Notes under the pieces: model-generated
What the model was told of the DNA's origin: nothing
What the model saw: the letters and a program-made list of their open reading frames with translations, nothing else
Databases searched by the model: none
NCBI GenBank assembly: GCA_038260095.1
Contig: JBBSOC010000018.1
Span: 1-32,963, forward strand
Direction: 5' to 3'
Length of the DNA: 32,963 bases
From: QHCE01 sp038260095
GTDB lineage: Bacteria > Actinomycetota > Actinomycetes > Mycobacteriales > QHCE01
In this document: positions 15,009 through 24,500 of the stretch, one piece after another
Layout of the letters: each line of letters begins with the position of its first letter
Position numbering within the stretch: the stretch's first letter is position 1
Made by a program: the position numbers and the translations under genes

Positions 15009-16120
15009 TTCGCCGCTGCCATAGCGGTGTTGTTGGCCGTCTCGATGGTGCCGGAGGCAAGCACAATATCGCCAGCGGGATCCGGACGGTACAGCACCAC
15101 CGCCTGGCCCGCCGCTACCCCACTGGCACAGCGGTGCAGCCGTACTACCAGCTGTTTCGACCCGCCGTCTATATCGACAAGCTCGGCCGTGGCCGGGTAA
15201 GCCTCACCATGAGCCCGGAGCTGTGCCTGACAATCGAACGGTCCCTCAATCGGCTTGCCGCCCGTCCATACCGGCCCTAACGCAACCACTTCGTCTACCT
15301 CTAGTGCCTGGGCCGGACCAACCCGTACCGTATTGCTGACTGGTTCAATGCTAAGCACATAACGCGGTTTTCCATCGGCGGCTGGGCGCTGTAACCGCAG
15401 GCCTCGGCGTTGCCCAACGGTGTAGCCAAAAGCACCGTCATGTTCTCCGAGGGTCTCCCCCGAGCTGTCATCCACGATGGAACCCTTGGCTTCACCCAGA
15501 TGGCGACGCAGAAAACCCTGCGTATCCCCATCTGGGATGAAACAGATGTCGTGACTGTCCGGCTTGTCAGCAACAAGTAAGCCCCGCTGCCGCGCTTGGG
15601 CCCGCACTTGCTGCTTAGTCAGCTCCCCCAGCGGGAACATCGCTCGCGACAGCTGCTGCTGGGTGAGCACCGCTAGCACGTAGGACTGGTCCTTGCCCAT
15701 ATCCACCGAGCGCCGTAGCACTCCGCCGGATAGCCGCACGTGATGCCCGGTAGCCACCGCGTCGAAACCCAGCGCCACCGCCCGATCAAGTACTGCCGCG
15801 AACTTGATCTTTTCGTTGCAGCGCAGGCATGGGTTTGGGGTGCGCCCGGCGGAATACTCAGCTACGAAGTCGGCCACGACATCTTCGGAGAACTCAGAGG
15901 CCATACCCCATATATAGAACGGGATCCCGATCACGTCAGCGGCGCGGCGCGCATCGTGAGAATCCTCAATGGTGCAGCAGCCCCGTGCGCCCGTGCGCTG
16001 TGCTTGCGGGGACGCCGACAGCGCCAAATGCACGCCGGTGACATCATGCCCCGCGTCCACGGCTTGGGCGGCCGCCACAGCAGAGTCCACGCCACCCGAC
16101 ATGGCCGCTAACACCCGCAT
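15005..16120 (-). CDS. mnmA: tRNA-specific 2-thiouridylase MnmA
   Basis: Cytoplasmic enzyme that adenylates and thiolates U34 of Lys, Glu and Gln tRNAs. The PP-loop SGGVDS is at residues 8-13; the two catalytic cysteines are Cys101 (in PCLRCNEKIKF) and Cys193 (in DSHDICFIPDGD), and the GYTVGQRRGL element of the central domain is present. The ATG at 16120 is chosen because AAGGAG stands six bases upstream, giving 371 residues with no leader; an open frame continues to 16207. In many actinobacteria mnmA follows a cysteine desulfurase gene; here it does not, so the sulfur donor must be elsewhere. The 268 bases upstream to the next gene hold no recognisable feature. Confidence 0.95.
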   Translation of the reverse strand: MRVLAAMSGGVDSAVAAAQAVDAGHDVTGVHLALSASPQAQRTGARGCCTIEDSHDARRAADVIGIPFYIWGMASEFSEDVVADFVAEYSAGRTPNPCLRCNEKIKFAAVLDRAVALGFDAVATGHHVRLSGGVLRRSVDMGKDQSYVLAVLTQQQLSRAMFPLGELTKQQVRAQARQRGLLVADKPDSHDICFIPDGDTQGFLRRHLGEAKGSIVDDSSGETLGEHDGAFGYTVGQRRGLRLQRPAADGKPRYVLSIEPVSNTVRVGPAQALEVDEVVALGPVWTGGKPIEGPFDCQAQLRAHGEAYPATAELVDIDGGSKQLVVRLHRCASGVAAGQAVVLYRPDPAGDIVLASGTIETANNTAMAAAN

Positions 16121-16388
16121 GGTGGCTCCTTCTTCAGCGCGCAACACCTGTCGGCTCACCGGCAGATTGTTGGTCACGCAGTTCCAGTCTTCAACGACCG
16201 TGTTCACACGACGCCTAGTCGTTCCTAGGGTAGTTCAGTACACAGTAGGGGGATTCGCCCGGCGTCACGTCACGCTCGGACGGTGGGGTTATCGTCACGA
16301 CAAGTTCAGTCCGGCCGCTGCTGCCACCTTGGCCGCTAAACCTCAAATCTCTGTACCATGCGTGCCCCACATATAGTAATTTGGGTTC

Positions 16389-16655
16389 ATGGTGAAAACG
16401 ACGACGTACCTCAGTGAGGAACTTAAGCACAATATTCAGCTGATTGCACAGAGTCGAGGAACTTCTGAAGCGCAAGTCATGCGTGATGCTGTAGAAAAAG
16501 AAGCAGCTAATCTGCGCCCAGATTGGAATCTTCTGCCAGCTCTGAATCTGCCGCACATGCGGGCTGTAGCGCACGAGGATGAGCGCTTTCTCACCGGTTT
16601 TGGTGACGATGCTGATACCCCAGGTCTTTTGGCTCTGAACATTGAAAAAGTTTAG
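16389..16655 (+). CDS. Orphan ribbon-helix-helix (CopG/VapB-type) antitoxin-like protein
   Basis: An 88-residue protein whose first 40 residues fit the ribbon-helix-helix fold: a beta strand (KTTTYLSEE), a helix (LKHNIQLIAQSRG), the turn TSEAQ and a second helix (VMRDAVEKEAAN). Such proteins bind DNA as dimers and usually pair with a PIN toxin. The C-terminal half is acidic and probably disordered, as in antitoxins. No toxin gene follows: the 97 bases to the dipeptidase stop hold no PIN start. It may be a leftover of a former pair or a stand-alone repressor. The ATG at 16389 or the next codon GTG could be the start; the ribosome site is weak. It is AT-richer than its neighbours. Confidence 0.75.
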   Translation: MVKTTTYLSEELKHNIQLIAQSRGTSEAQVMRDAVEKEAANLRPDWNLLPALNLPHMRAVAHEDERFLTGFGDDADTPGLLALNIEKV

Positions 16656-16752
16656 AATGCCTAGATGCTGACCTGCCGTAGCTTGCTTCGTGGCATCAAA
16701 TACAGTAATCGACGCGCCGACGATTGATACCAAGCCGCACTTCGCAATTCGC

Positions 16753-18183
16753 TCAGTGAGATGTGCCGAGCCCGGCGAGCTCAGACCAGAGGTAAGCAGC
16801 CGCTTCGGCGCCTTTATACAAGAACCGCAGCCGGACTCGTTCATTGGGCGCGTGGAACCGGTCATCGGGCAAGCCAACACCTAAAAACACCAGTGGAGCC
16901 CCTAGCGTTTCAGCGAGATCCGCCTCCGGTCCCGAACCGCCCTCTCGAGTAAACAACACATCCGTCTCAAACGCCCGGCTCATAGCGCGCGCTAGCGCCT
17001 GATTAGCCGGGTGATCGATCGGTGTCGAGCAGGGCCGCACGCCATCACCTTCGGTAGAGACCTCCGCTCGCACTGACGCCGGTGCGCGCTCGGCGACATA
17101 CCGCCGAAATAACTCCAGAACCGTACTCGGCTCCTGGTCGGCAACCAGTCGGAACGAGACCTTGGCGTGGGCGCTTGCTGGAATGATCGTCTTGAAACCA
17201 GCACCGGTGTGACCACTCCACACCCCGTTCACCTCGGCGGTCGGCCGGGCACCGATGCGCTCCAGCGTGCTGTATCCACGTTCCCCGAATACACCAGAGG
17301 ACACAGCCGTGCCCACTAGCCATTCTGCTTCATTAAACGGGAGCCGCGCATAGTTCTCACGCTCGGCGCTGGTGAGCGGAACAACAGAATCGTAAAAACC
17401 CGGGATCGCTACCGTGCCCTGCGCATCGTGTAGGCCGGCCAGTAGATCAGCAAGTACATGGGCGGGATTGGGCACCGCACCGCCGAAGATTCCAGAGTGC
17501 AGATCAATCCGCGGCCCAGCGATGTCGATCTGGCATGTCACCATGCCGCGCATTCCGGTGCAGACACTCGGCGTCTGTTCGTTGAACATTGTGGTGTCGC
17601 TGACCACAATCACATCGCACGCCAGCCGGTCACGATGCTGCGCGAGCAGCTTAGCGAAGTGCGGCGATCCCGATTCTTCTTCGCCTTCCACGATGAACTT
17701 CAGGTTCACCGCCGGCGCGCTACCACCTGTGGCGGCCAGATGCGCGCGCAAGCCCAGCAGGTGAAACGCCAGCTGGCCTTTGTCGTCGATCACGCCACGG
17801 CCCAACAACTGCGTGTCTGAGCCCGCTCCCACCATAGTGGGCTCAAACGGCGGATGTGACCACTGCTCTAGTGGCTCGACCGGCTGCACATCGTGATGGC
17901 CATACACCAGCACAGTCGGCGCATCGGGATCCACGCTGTTCCACTCGGCAAATACCGCCGGGTGCCCTGGGGTCGGCCAGATCTCCACTGTCGGAAAGCC
18001 GGTGCGGCGCAGCGCGGCGGCGAACCACTGCGCCGAAGCAGCTACATCGGCCTGGTGGTGTGGGTCGGCACTGATGGAAGGGATCGCAACCCACGCGGCG
18101 AGGTCGTCGAGTAGTTCGGTGTGATGACGCTCAACAAAATCATGAACCGAGCTGATCAAGGTGTTAGCTGTGTGCGGGCGCAT
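16753..18183 (-). CDS. M20-family metallopeptidase (dipeptidase)
   Basis: A 476-residue cytoplasmic dinuclear-zinc peptidase of the M20/M25/M40 group, likely a dipeptidase of the carnosinase/CNDP type. Metal ligands are visible in order: His96 and Asp98 (YGHHDVQP), the bridging aspartate in GRGVIDDKG, the catalytic and metal glutamates in EGEEESGS, the aspartate in VSDT and the histidine in HAPNE near the C-terminus. The dimerisation (lid) domain lies at about residues 215-370 with the DLHSGIFGGAVPNP element. It begins after adnB in the same direction with a 52-base gap, so readthrough from adnAB is possible. The ATG at 18183 lacks a strong ribosome site. Confidence 0.92.
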   Translation of the reverse strand: MRPHTANTLISSVHDFVERHHTELLDDLAAWVAIPSISADPHHQADVAASAQWFAAALRRTGFPTVEIWPTPGHPAVFAEWNSVDPDAPTVLVYGHHDVQPVEPLEQWSHPPFEPTMVGAGSDTQLLGRGVIDDKGQLAFHLLGLRAHLAATGGSAPAVNLKFIVEGEEESGSPHFAKLLAQHRDRLACDVIVVSDTTMFNEQTPSVCTGMRGMVTCQIDIAGPRIDLHSGIFGGAVPNPAHVLADLLAGLHDAQGTVAIPGFYDSVVPLTSAERENYARLPFNEAEWLVGTAVSSGVFGERGYSTLERIGARPTAEVNGVWSGHTGAGFKTIIPASAHAKVSFRLVADQEPSTVLELFRRYVAERAPASVRAEVSTEGDGVRPCSTPIDHPANQALARAMSRAFETDVLFTREGGSGPEADLAETLGAPLVFLGVGLPDDRFHAPNERVRLRFLYKGAEAAAYLWSELAGLGTSH

Positions 18184-18235
18184 GCCGCTACGCTACTCGT
18201 ATCCCATTTGTCCGTTGCTGCCCCCGGGCCAGCAG

Positions 18236-21200
18236 CTACTCCAACGGCAGTGAGGTGATCAGCTGCGTAAGCTCAGCTTCATCGAGCAGGTTTACCGGAC
18301 GTTGGGTGTGGTTCGTCCGCACGTAGTGAAAACCTGCCTGAACCTCAGCCAACGCGACGCCGGCCAGTCGTGCCCACGCCAGCCGGTACACCGCTAGCTG
18401 CACCGCGACGTGCCGGGCCGCCTCGTCGGTGGGCACCGCACCGGTCTTCCAGTCGATCACATCCCAGCGCGGCACTGTCGGGCTCGGAGGGCTTTCGCCG
18501 TTCAGTAACGCAAACTCCCGAGTGGCAAACACCGCGTCCATCCGACCACGCAGCACCACACCTGAAAGCGTCATCGAAAACGGTACCTCGACCTGCACCG
18601 GACTGCGGTGCGCCCACTCACTAGCCTCAAAAGCGCGCTGCAACTCAGGCAGATCATCGTCGAAGCCCGCATCCAGGTCAGCAGCCCCGGGCAGCTCATC
18701 GATGTCCAGTAAACGGTCCACCGTGAAGCGCCGCTCCAGCCACGTGTGAAAGCTGGTACCACGTCTAGCCATCGGAGCTGGCGGTCGTGGCATCGGCCGC
18801 CGAAGCTGTGCAGCGAATTGCGCAGGATCTCGCTTCAGACCAACCAGCTCCGAAACCGAGATGCTGTCTGGAAGCAGTACTGAAAAACCATCCGACTGGC
18901 GAATTCGATTGCGTTCAGCAAGCAGCAGCTGAGCCCGCGCAAACCAGTCCTCGCCGGCCGAGCGTTCGGCAGCATTCAACCTTGCGGGATCGGCCGCGAC
19001 CACCAACGCCGCGCCAGCCTGGATATCCGGGCGGCGCGGACCGAGCGGATCAGCCGGCCATGCGGCAGTAAGTGACTGTGTAGCTAGTGGATTTTCCGCA
19101 TCCGGCGCCGGCGGCTGAACCCAAACATTCGGTTCGATCCCAAGTCGCCCAGCCGATTCGGCAATTTCATTCAAAAACAGCGACGGCCCACGTGGCTTTT
19201 TTGCTCCCTGCGCCCACCAATGCGCCGAACATAGCAGGGTTCGCCGCGCCCGAGTTACAGCAACGTAGGCCAGACGACGCTCTTCGGCGAGATAGTGCTG
19301 CTTCCAGCGGTCCTCTAAGTCAGCTAGTTCCGCGGCCAGACCTACCTGGTCATGCACACTCGCAAGTTGCATGCTGGGAAGCTCGGCGCTGTCCCCGCGC
19401 AGCTCGAACGGCAGCACGCCGGCGTTCTTTGTCCACAAGCCACAGCTGCGTTCCTTGCTCGGAAACACTGAGTTTGCGAGCTCCGGAACAGCAACAACAT
19501 CCCACTCCAACCCCTTCGCGGCATGCACCGTTAGCAGCTGCACAGCCCCAGAGTGCACCGCAACGCTGCCAGGCGTCAGCCCCCGCTCGTGATCCGCGGC
19601 AGCATCTAGATACGCCAGCAGCGCCGAAGGGGTGGCCAGTGGCACCGTATTGACAAAGTCACTGATAACGGTGACAAGTTGGTCGAGGTGCACACGCCCA
19701 ACCGTTGGCGAGTTAGCCTCCCGAACCGCGATTTCGATCCCAATCCCTATCGCGGCCTCGATGGCGCCGATCAGCTCTGGCAGCGGAGCGCTCAGCTGTT
19801 TACGCAGCTCGCGAAGCTCATCCCGCAACGCCTCCAACCGCCTATACCCCTCAGAGGAGTACCCCGTGGCTGGACCAAGATCCTCTAACGCGTCGACGAT
19901 GCTGAACGGCTCGTCCACGGCTAGATGAGCCTCAGACGACGTATCAGCCACGGTTAGGGAGTGGGCACGGGAGGCCAACGCGGCCAGGTCTCGTGGGCCG
20001 ATCCGCCAGCGCGCCCCCGTGAGTAAACGTAGCAACGCGCTACCCGCCGTCGGATCTACCAGCACCCGGAGCGTGGCTATGACATCACACACTTCGGCGG
20101 TCTCTAGCAGGCCACCGACACCAACGACCTCTACTGGAATACCACGAGCGGTGAGAGCATCGGCGTATCGGGAGATCTGGGCTCGAGTGCGCAGCAGCAC
20201 TGCCGCAGTCGGTGGTGCCGCAGTCGGTGGTGCCGCAGTCGGTGGTGCTGCGCCACCATCGCGCCAAATATCGGCGAGCTGCTCGGCTAGCCATACAACT
20301 TCATCAGTCACTGAATCGCAGAGGGCGTATCGGACTTCCCCGCTGCCGTGGTGCTGCGGAGCCGGGGTGAGGTCAGGCATCTGCTCAGTGCGCAGAGATC
20401 TGGAAAGCTCATTAGCCACGGCAAGTACTGCTGGTGGGTTCCGCCAGCTTGTGCTCAGCGGCGCCACTCCCGCCGCGGCAGTATCTTCCCGGGGAAAGTC
20501 GGTCGGAAAACGGGTCAGGTTGCCGGGGCTGGCACCTCGCCAGCTGTAAATAGCCTGACAGGAATCCCCGACAGCGATCACCGGGTGCCCCGCACCGAAC
20601 AGCGCGGTCAGCAGCTGTAACTGCGCATAACTGGTGTCTTGATACTCATCGAGCAGCACTACCCGAAAGCGAGCACGCTCGCCGCTGCCCACATCCGGGT
20701 GGTCGCGGGCAAGCTGTGCGGCACGGGCCACTTGATCGCCATAATCGGCTGCCTCGGCCTTCTGTTTACGTGCCGCGTATTCCGATATCAGCGGCAAGAG
20801 CTGAAGCTGGTGACGCTGCCGCGCTAGCAGCTCGGCGACAAATTTCGGCACTGTGCCACTGCCGCGACCATGTCGGCTCCCGATTGGAAGCCTCTCGATC
20901 CGCGTGCACAGCGCACTGCTGAATGCCGCGAGCTCTCCGGGGCTACGTAGCTGCTCGGCAAGCTGGGCAGCCAGATCAAGCACCTGTGCTGTCACTGTGC
21001 TCGGCGCTGAGGATACTGATGACATATCGCCATCGTAGCTGCGGACGATCGCGTCGACGAGCTGCCAACTCGCCGCCTCGCCTAACAGCTGAACTTGCGG
21101 CTCGTAACCAGCCCGTATACCGTGCTCGGCCACTACCCGCAGCGCGTAGGCGTGGTAGGTCGAAACCACTGGGTCCCCGGTTTGCTCGAGCAGGCCGCGT

Positions 21201-21472
21201 GCCGCAAGCTGCGTGAGTCGGCGACGCAGGCGGCTGGCCAGCTCTCCGGCCGCTTTGCGGGTGAACGTCAGCCCCAAAACCTCTTCCGGGCGAACCAGGC
21301 CGTTGGCCACGAGCCAGATAACCCTGGCCGCCATGGTCTCGGTTTTCCCAGAGCCGGCTCCAGCCACCACAAGCAGCGGTTGCAACGGCGCCGAGATAAT
21401 CGCAGCTTGCTGAGCCGTCGGAGCAGGTAGCTCCAACAGCCGCGCGACTTCAGCCGCGGAATAGGAAGCCAT
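18236..21472 (-). CDS. adnB: AdnB subunit of the AdnAB helicase-nuclease
   Basis: A 1078-residue UvrD-type helicase with a C-terminal RecB-type nuclease domain, the motor subunit of the actinobacterial double-strand-break resection machine. Helicase motifs in order: Q motif and Walker A VVAGAGSGKT (about residues 35-45), Walker B LLDEYQDTSY, GDSCQAIYSWRGA, TVHAAKGLEWD and VTRARRTLL. The nuclease core has GRMDAVF and VIDWKTG near the C-terminus. In mycobacteria AdnB drives translocation and cuts one strand while AdnA cuts the other. The ATG at 21472 follows GAGGAG by nine bases. It is downstream of adnA in the same direction. A 15-base unit repeated three times at 20205-20249 adds a PPTAA linker. 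Confidence 0.93.
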   Translation of the reverse strand: MASYSAAEVARLLELPAPTAQQAAIISAPLQPLLVVAGAGSGKTETMAARVIWLVANGLVRPEEVLGLTFTRKAAGELASRLRRRLTQLAARGLLEQTGDPVVSTYHAYALRVVAEHGIRAGYEPQVQLLGEAASWQLVDAIVRSYDGDMSSVSSAPSTVTAQVLDLAAQLAEQLRSPGELAAFSSALCTRIERLPIGSRHGRGSGTVPKFVAELLARQRHQLQLLPLISEYAARKQKAEAADYGDQVARAAQLARDHPDVGSGERARFRVVLLDEYQDTSYAQLQLLTALFGAGHPVIAVGDSCQAIYSWRGASPGNLTRFPTDFPREDTAAAGVAPLSTSWRNPPAVLAVANELSRSLRTEQMPDLTPAPQHHGSGEVRYALCDSVTDEVVWLAEQLADIWRDGGAAPPTAAPPTAAPPTAAVLLRTRAQISRYADALTARGIPVEVVGVGGLLETAEVCDVIATLRVLVDPTAGSALLRLLTGARWRIGPRDLAALASRAHSLTVADTSSEAHLAVDEPFSIVDALEDLGPATGYSSEGYRRLEALRDELRELRKQLSAPLPELIGAIEAAIGIGIEIAVREANSPTVGRVHLDQLVTVISDFVNTVPLATPSALLAYLDAAADHERGLTPGSVAVHSGAVQLLTVHAAKGLEWDVVAVPELANSVFPSKERSCGLWTKNAGVLPFELRGDSAELPSMQLASVHDQVGLAAELADLEDRWKQHYLAEERRLAYVAVTRARRTLLCSAHWWAQGAKKPRGPSLFLNEIAESAGRLGIEPNVWVQPPAPDAENPLATQSLTAAWPADPLGPRRPDIQAGAALVVAADPARLNAAERSAGEDWFARAQLLLAERNRIRQSDGFSVLLPDSISVSELVGLKRDPAQFAAQLRRPMPRPPAPMARRGTSFHTWLERRFTVDRLLDIDELPGAADLDAGFDDDLPELQRAFEASEWAHRSPVQVEVPFSMTLSGVVLRGRMDAVFATREFALLNGESPPSPTVPRWDVIDWKTGAVPTDEAARHVAVQLAVYRLAWARLAGVALAEVQAGFHYVRTNHTQRPVNLLDEAELTQLITSLPLE
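20205..20249. repeat. Three tandem 15-base repeats inside adnB
   Basis: The unit GCAGTCGGTGGTGCC is present three times head to tail (the third ends in T). It keeps the adnB frame and encodes a repeated Ala-Pro-Pro-Thr-Ala linker between helicase segments, after the SWRG motif. Copy number should vary between strains by slippage. Confidence 0.9.
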
Positions 21473-21507
21473 GCTGCGCTCTCCTCGCTCTGCTAACCCA
21501 TCCTCTG

Positions 21508-21589
21508 GGCGTTTTTAGGGAATTGGACGTTTTCCCTGAAAACGTCTGCAAAACCCTCATTCTTACGACGTTTTCAGGGAAAATGTCGT
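21508..21589. repeat. Palindromic repeats in the adnA-adnB gap
   Basis: A perfect palindrome has arms GACGTTTTC (21526-21534) and GAAAACGTC (21538-21546) around CCT. A second has arms ACGACGTTTTC (21565-21575) and GAAAATGTCGT (21579-21589) around AGG with one G-T pair. A degenerate third half-copy is at 21508-21522. The second palindrome contains the adnA stop codon and encodes its last residues. The same family is found at 10404-10476. Confidence 0.8.
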
Positions 21590-24500
21590 GTAGTGATCTG
21601 TTCGGTGTGCAGAGGGCACGCCGAACGTACCGGGCAACGGCCACACGCCGAACTCGCCGTGGCCGTAAACACGGCGCCAGCCATGCCGTGCGCCGCCTGC
21701 TCCACCAGCTCTATCGGCCAGTTGGGATTTGGAGCTTGATCTAGCGAAGGCTGGAGCTGCTCCCGGGCGGTTTTGGCTGTGCCCAGCTGCACTAACGCTG
21801 CCCCACCAGGCTGATGCGAGTCTATTACTGTGGGAGCGCCGTCAAAGCCGCCTTCAGACACCGCGAGCTGATATGCCCCTAGCTGAGGGTGTGTAACAAC
21901 TTCCGCACCGCTGGGGGCCGAGGAGCCAGTTTTGAAATCCACCACAAACAGTCGGCCCTGCTCGTCAGCTTCCAGGCGATCCACCCTTCCGCGCAGACGC
22001 GCGCGACCAACGTCTACCTCGAAAGCCTGTTCAACAGCGACAAATCGGCGAGGGTTCTCACTCAGCCAGCGGGCGAGCTTGGTCACCATCTGTTCTGCCT
22101 GTTCCCACTGTCTACGGGCGTACCAGCCTGTTCCCAGGTCAAGCTCAGCCAGCCGGTCTCGCAGTAGCGCAAGCAGCTGCGGCCCAGTTGCGCTGTTTCC
22201 CGCCGCAGCAACCTCGTGCACCGCGGTCCCGATCTGCTGTGCTGGACCAGATGTTCGACCACCTCCTGCTCGACGCTCCAGCATCCAGCGGAGCCCGCAT
22301 TGGGAGAACGTCTCCACCGCAGATGGTGATACCGGCACCGGCGCACTCGGCTCGATGAGCGGTGCAGCGTCCGACAATGGCGCCAAACCCCACCACGTAG
22401 ACGGTGCCGCTCCCGCCACACCAGCCGAAGACAGCTGCGCCAGCAGCGCAGCAGCCGCGGCCCGTCGCGCGGCACCAAGTTCCCGTGTTTCTGTGGACTG
22501 AGCGTCGGGCACGGCGCTCTGGGTAACTTCGCGACGGAGCTCAGTAACCAACGCCGGAAGTGTCAGCGGTGCCGGGATATCACTGTGTTCTCGCCGGGTA
22601 CCTGCCACACCCTCACTCAGGTCCAATTCCTCAAGGAAACGCGAGGGTTCATTTTCCTCATCCTCTGTCGCCGTGACCACGAGCCGGCAACGTGCCCGCG
22701 TCACAGCGACATAGAACAATCGCCGTTCTTCATCCAGCAGCTGCTGGTACGCCGCGGCGTGCGCCGCAGAGCCGCTCTGCGACCGGCCGGCCGCGAGCTC
22801 GACGAGGTCTGCCGTGCCCAGCACGCCTCCGCGCAGCCGCAGATTAGGCCAAACGTCCTCCTGGACTCCTGCGACCACGACCATGTCCCACTGCAGGCCC
22901 TTGGCGGCGTGAGCGGTCAGTAGTCGCACACCAGGAGCGCCACTCCGAGCGTTACTGAACACGTCAGCGGGAACCTGTTGCGCCCGGACATGCTCAATAA
23001 ACAGCTCCAGCCGAGCACCGGGCATACGGTCACTGAACGCGGCGGCCGCCTCAAACAACTCCATCACCGCATCCAGATCCCGATCGGCCGCGAAAGCCAG
23101 CGAGCCCACAGCCCCGGCAGCGCTACGTTGCTGCCAGCGCTGCGCTAGGCCGCTGGCCTGCCACACCGACCAGAGCAGCGTCTCGGCAGTAGCGCCTGAT
23201 GCGGTGGCCGCTGTTCGAGCTGTCTCAAGCAAGGCTCGGATTCGACGCAGTGGAGCGACCAAACGCAACTCAATATCTGATAGCAGCTTCTCATCCGCAA
23301 TCGCTGCAACGAGTAGGTTCCCTGTGGACACTGATCCACTGACCGGTTCTACGTCTGGCGGCTTGGCTGATTGCGCATTGCGTCGCAGCGCTCGCCGCAG
23401 CCGGCGCAGGGCTGGTGGATCAGCATCTCCCAGCTCGGAAAGCAGCAACGCCTGCGCAGTGGCGTCGTCAAGCGCAGCAGGGTTGAGCGCAACTAGTAGC
23501 AGCGCAAGCAACGGTGCTACCGCTGGCTGTTCAGCTAGCGGAATCTGAGCTCGACCAACGGCTACTGGTATGCCAGCGGTCAGCATCACTCGGCGCAGCG
23601 TAGCCACCGACCGGGAGGCTGAACGCACAATGACCGCCATGGACTCCCAGGCAACGCCCCCGATGAGGTGAGCTTCACGCAGCGCGGCCGTAATCAGCGC
23701 CGTTTCTTGGCTGGTCGATCCGGCCACGTGCACAGCGCAAGCCGCTTGAAGCGATGTGGGGCCAGTTTCGGCGAACGCGCGCAGCTCTCGATGCCGAGCC
23801 GGACCCTTGATTCGACTCGCTACGCTGCGCGTGTGCTCGACTAAAGCGCGGTCACTGCGATGGCATGTGCGCAGCGTGACTGCAGCCGCCGGCTCGCCGC
23901 TGGCGGTGGGGAATCGCTCCCGGAAGCGACGGACGCAGTCTGGGTCGGCGCCGCGAAAGCCATAAATGGACTGATCTGGATCTGCAAACACCACCACAAA
24001 TCTGCCGCCGCCGGCCAGTAACTGGAGTAACTCCTCCTGTGCCGGATCGCAGTCGTGATACTCGTCGACGAATACATGGCTGTATTGGCCGCGCTGCGCT
24101 GCGAGTAGCTCACGATCGCGGCGCAGCGCGGTGATAGCGGCACGAATCAGCTCGGCTGGGTCGTAGGAGGTTCCTTCAGCCAGGCTCGCGTCTCGTAGCT
24201 CGGTGACATCCGCGTATTGCTGCATGAACGCCGCGGCCGACCGCCACTGCGGCTGATCATGCTCAATCCCCCATCGGTTGAGTAGTACCGGATCTATACC
24301 GCGCTCATACGCACGCGAGAGCACATCTCGCAGCGCTGTAGCGAATCCGCGAGTGCGCAGGGCGCCACGCAGCGCAGCAGGCCAGTGCACTCCCCTGCCG
24401 GCAGCGTCCCCGGCAAGTAGTTCCCGGATCAGCAAATCCTGCTCCGGACTGGCCAGTAGTCGCGGTGCGGGCTGGCCACGACGTGCGGCTAGCTGACGCA

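Noticed and set aside
16215..16880. Minus-strand frame of 221 codons between the dipeptidase and mnmA
   Set aside because: It overlaps the ribbon-helix-helix gene in antisense and the dipeptidase end; no recognisable domain and poor codon pattern.
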